NCBI GenBank assembly: GCA_024114885.1
Contig: CP099420.1
Location: forward strand, 3,410,001 to 3,474,000
DNA: 64,000 nucleotides
Source: Septoria linicola
Taxonomy: Eukaryota; Ascomycota; Dothideomycetes; Mycosphaerellales; Mycosphaerellaceae
Direction of reading: 5' to 3'
In this document: one piece after another, positions 63,554-64,000 of the stretch
Numbering within the stretch: the first letter of the stretch is position 1
Layout of the letters: every line of letters begins with the position of its first letter
The notes under the pieces: model-generated
Seen by the model: only the letters and a program-made list of their open reading frames with translations
What the model was told of the DNA's origin: nothing
The model's database searches: none
Program-made: the position numbers and the translations under genes

Positions 63554-64000
63554 ATGGGTGGCGCAGCTTTCGCACATGCCGCCGCGGACGGACAGCCAAC
63601 CCTTCGAACACCACGAATGAGCCCGGATACTTACGCCAAATTGAAGGGCATATACACGCAGCGGCTGATTGACTACTTTCCTGGCTGTGCGGTAACCCAA
63701 CTACAAGAAGCTCCAGAGAAGCTAGACTATGGCGACATTGATTTCATGATCGGCTCGGACAAGCCTTTTGACGCGATGCACCTTGCAACCTCTCTCGGAG
63801 CAGCCGGTATCATATCGTACGGTGGGCTCTGTATGATTGCGGTGCCTGTGAGTGGAGAGAAGTACTCCAGCGCCCCGATCAGATACACCAATCTCAACTC
63901 TCAAAAAGGCAGGAAGCCCTCGGATCAGCTCAGCAGCGAGGTGTACGCACAGATCGACATAGATCTGGTAAAGCCAGACCTCTTCGCGTGGCATGCGTTT
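63554..64000 (+). CDS. Fungal nucleotidyltransferase-like protein, 5' part (cut by window end)
   Basis: An open frame of 149 codons runs off the right edge. It starts MGGAAFAHAAADGQPTLRTP, then RMSPDTYAKLKGIYTQRLID, followed by EAPEKLDYGDIDFMIGSDK. The GGxAF start, the RM-P---Y family head and the D-Y-G-D-I-D acidic motif are typical of a fungal family annotated as nucleotidyltransferase-like, often expanded in dothideomycetes. The Asp pair (GDID) would be the metal-binding site if it is an active enzyme. The 3' part, and with it most of the fold, is missing. No signal peptide. Function unproven. Confidence 0.68.
   Translation, partial: MGGAAFAHAAADGQPTLRTPRMSPDTYAKLKGIYTQRLIDYFPGCAVTQLQEAPEKLDYGDIDFMIGSDKPFDAMHLATSLGAAGIISYGGLCMIAVPVSGEKYSSAPIRYTNLNSQKGRKPSDQLSSEVYAQIDIDLVKPDLFAWHAF

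Overview
The window is nuclear DNA of a filamentous ascomycete, most likely a dothideomycete of the Mycosphaerella type. Genes are well spaced and mostly single-exon or cut by short introns of 47-132 bases (GT..AG, often with a CTGAC branch site). They include fungal-only families: Zn2Cys6 regulators, a Ugo1 carrier, Pom34, a DUF4048-like protein, a heme-thiolate peroxygenase and an AreA-type GATA promoter. I saw no convincing tRNA, rRNA, transposon or CRISPR. Species cannot be named from the sequence alone.

Layout. 1-9.1 kb: purine synthesis enzyme ADE6, a small cysteine-free secreted protein, a decayed GH92 mannosidase, and a PIG-P/GPI19 protein. 9.1-12.4 kb: a gene-poor stretch, then two tandem paralogs with an unusual Cys/His signature, identical intron positions and a coiled-coil tail. 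12.5-26.7 kb: an amino acid/choline-type permease, a HotDog thioesterase, aminopeptidase P, arginine-pathway ArgJ (with an apparent frameshift), a Sis1-type DnaJ, a small unknown protein, the rRNA endonuclease NOB1 and a DUF4048-like protein. 27.8-39.5 kb: a C2H2 + Zn2Cys6 regulator, an S28 serine peptidase, a DEAD-box helicase with a damaged 3' splice site, Ugo1 and SRP54. 39.5-50.8 kb: an F-box-like gene, a copper amine oxidase, an MFS sugar transporter, a membrane-anchored acyl-CoA-synthetase-like protein and the nucleoporin POM34. 51-64 kb: a secreted-enzyme district with a GH28 exo-rhamnogalacturonase-like protein, a peroxygenase and a PL26 rhamnogalacturonan exolyase-like protein, followed by two hypothetical proteins, a Zn2Cys6 regulator and the 5' part of a fungal nucleotidyltransferase-like gene cut by the window edge.

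How the genes relate. Most are unrelated housekeeping genes. Two groups look functionally coherent. The first is GH28 plus PL26, both predicted to attack the rhamnogalacturonan-I backbone, with an oxidative enzyme between them. The second is the amine oxidase, whose upstream region carries closely spaced GATAAG sites that fit nitrogen control. Three loci (GH92, argJ, the helicase) carry lesions in otherwise conserved reading frames. The GH92 is almost certainly a pseudogene. The other two could be sequencing errors, strain-specific mutations or unusual expression signals. Genes were joined across introns by reading splice sites and homologous frames by eye, so boundaries are predictions.
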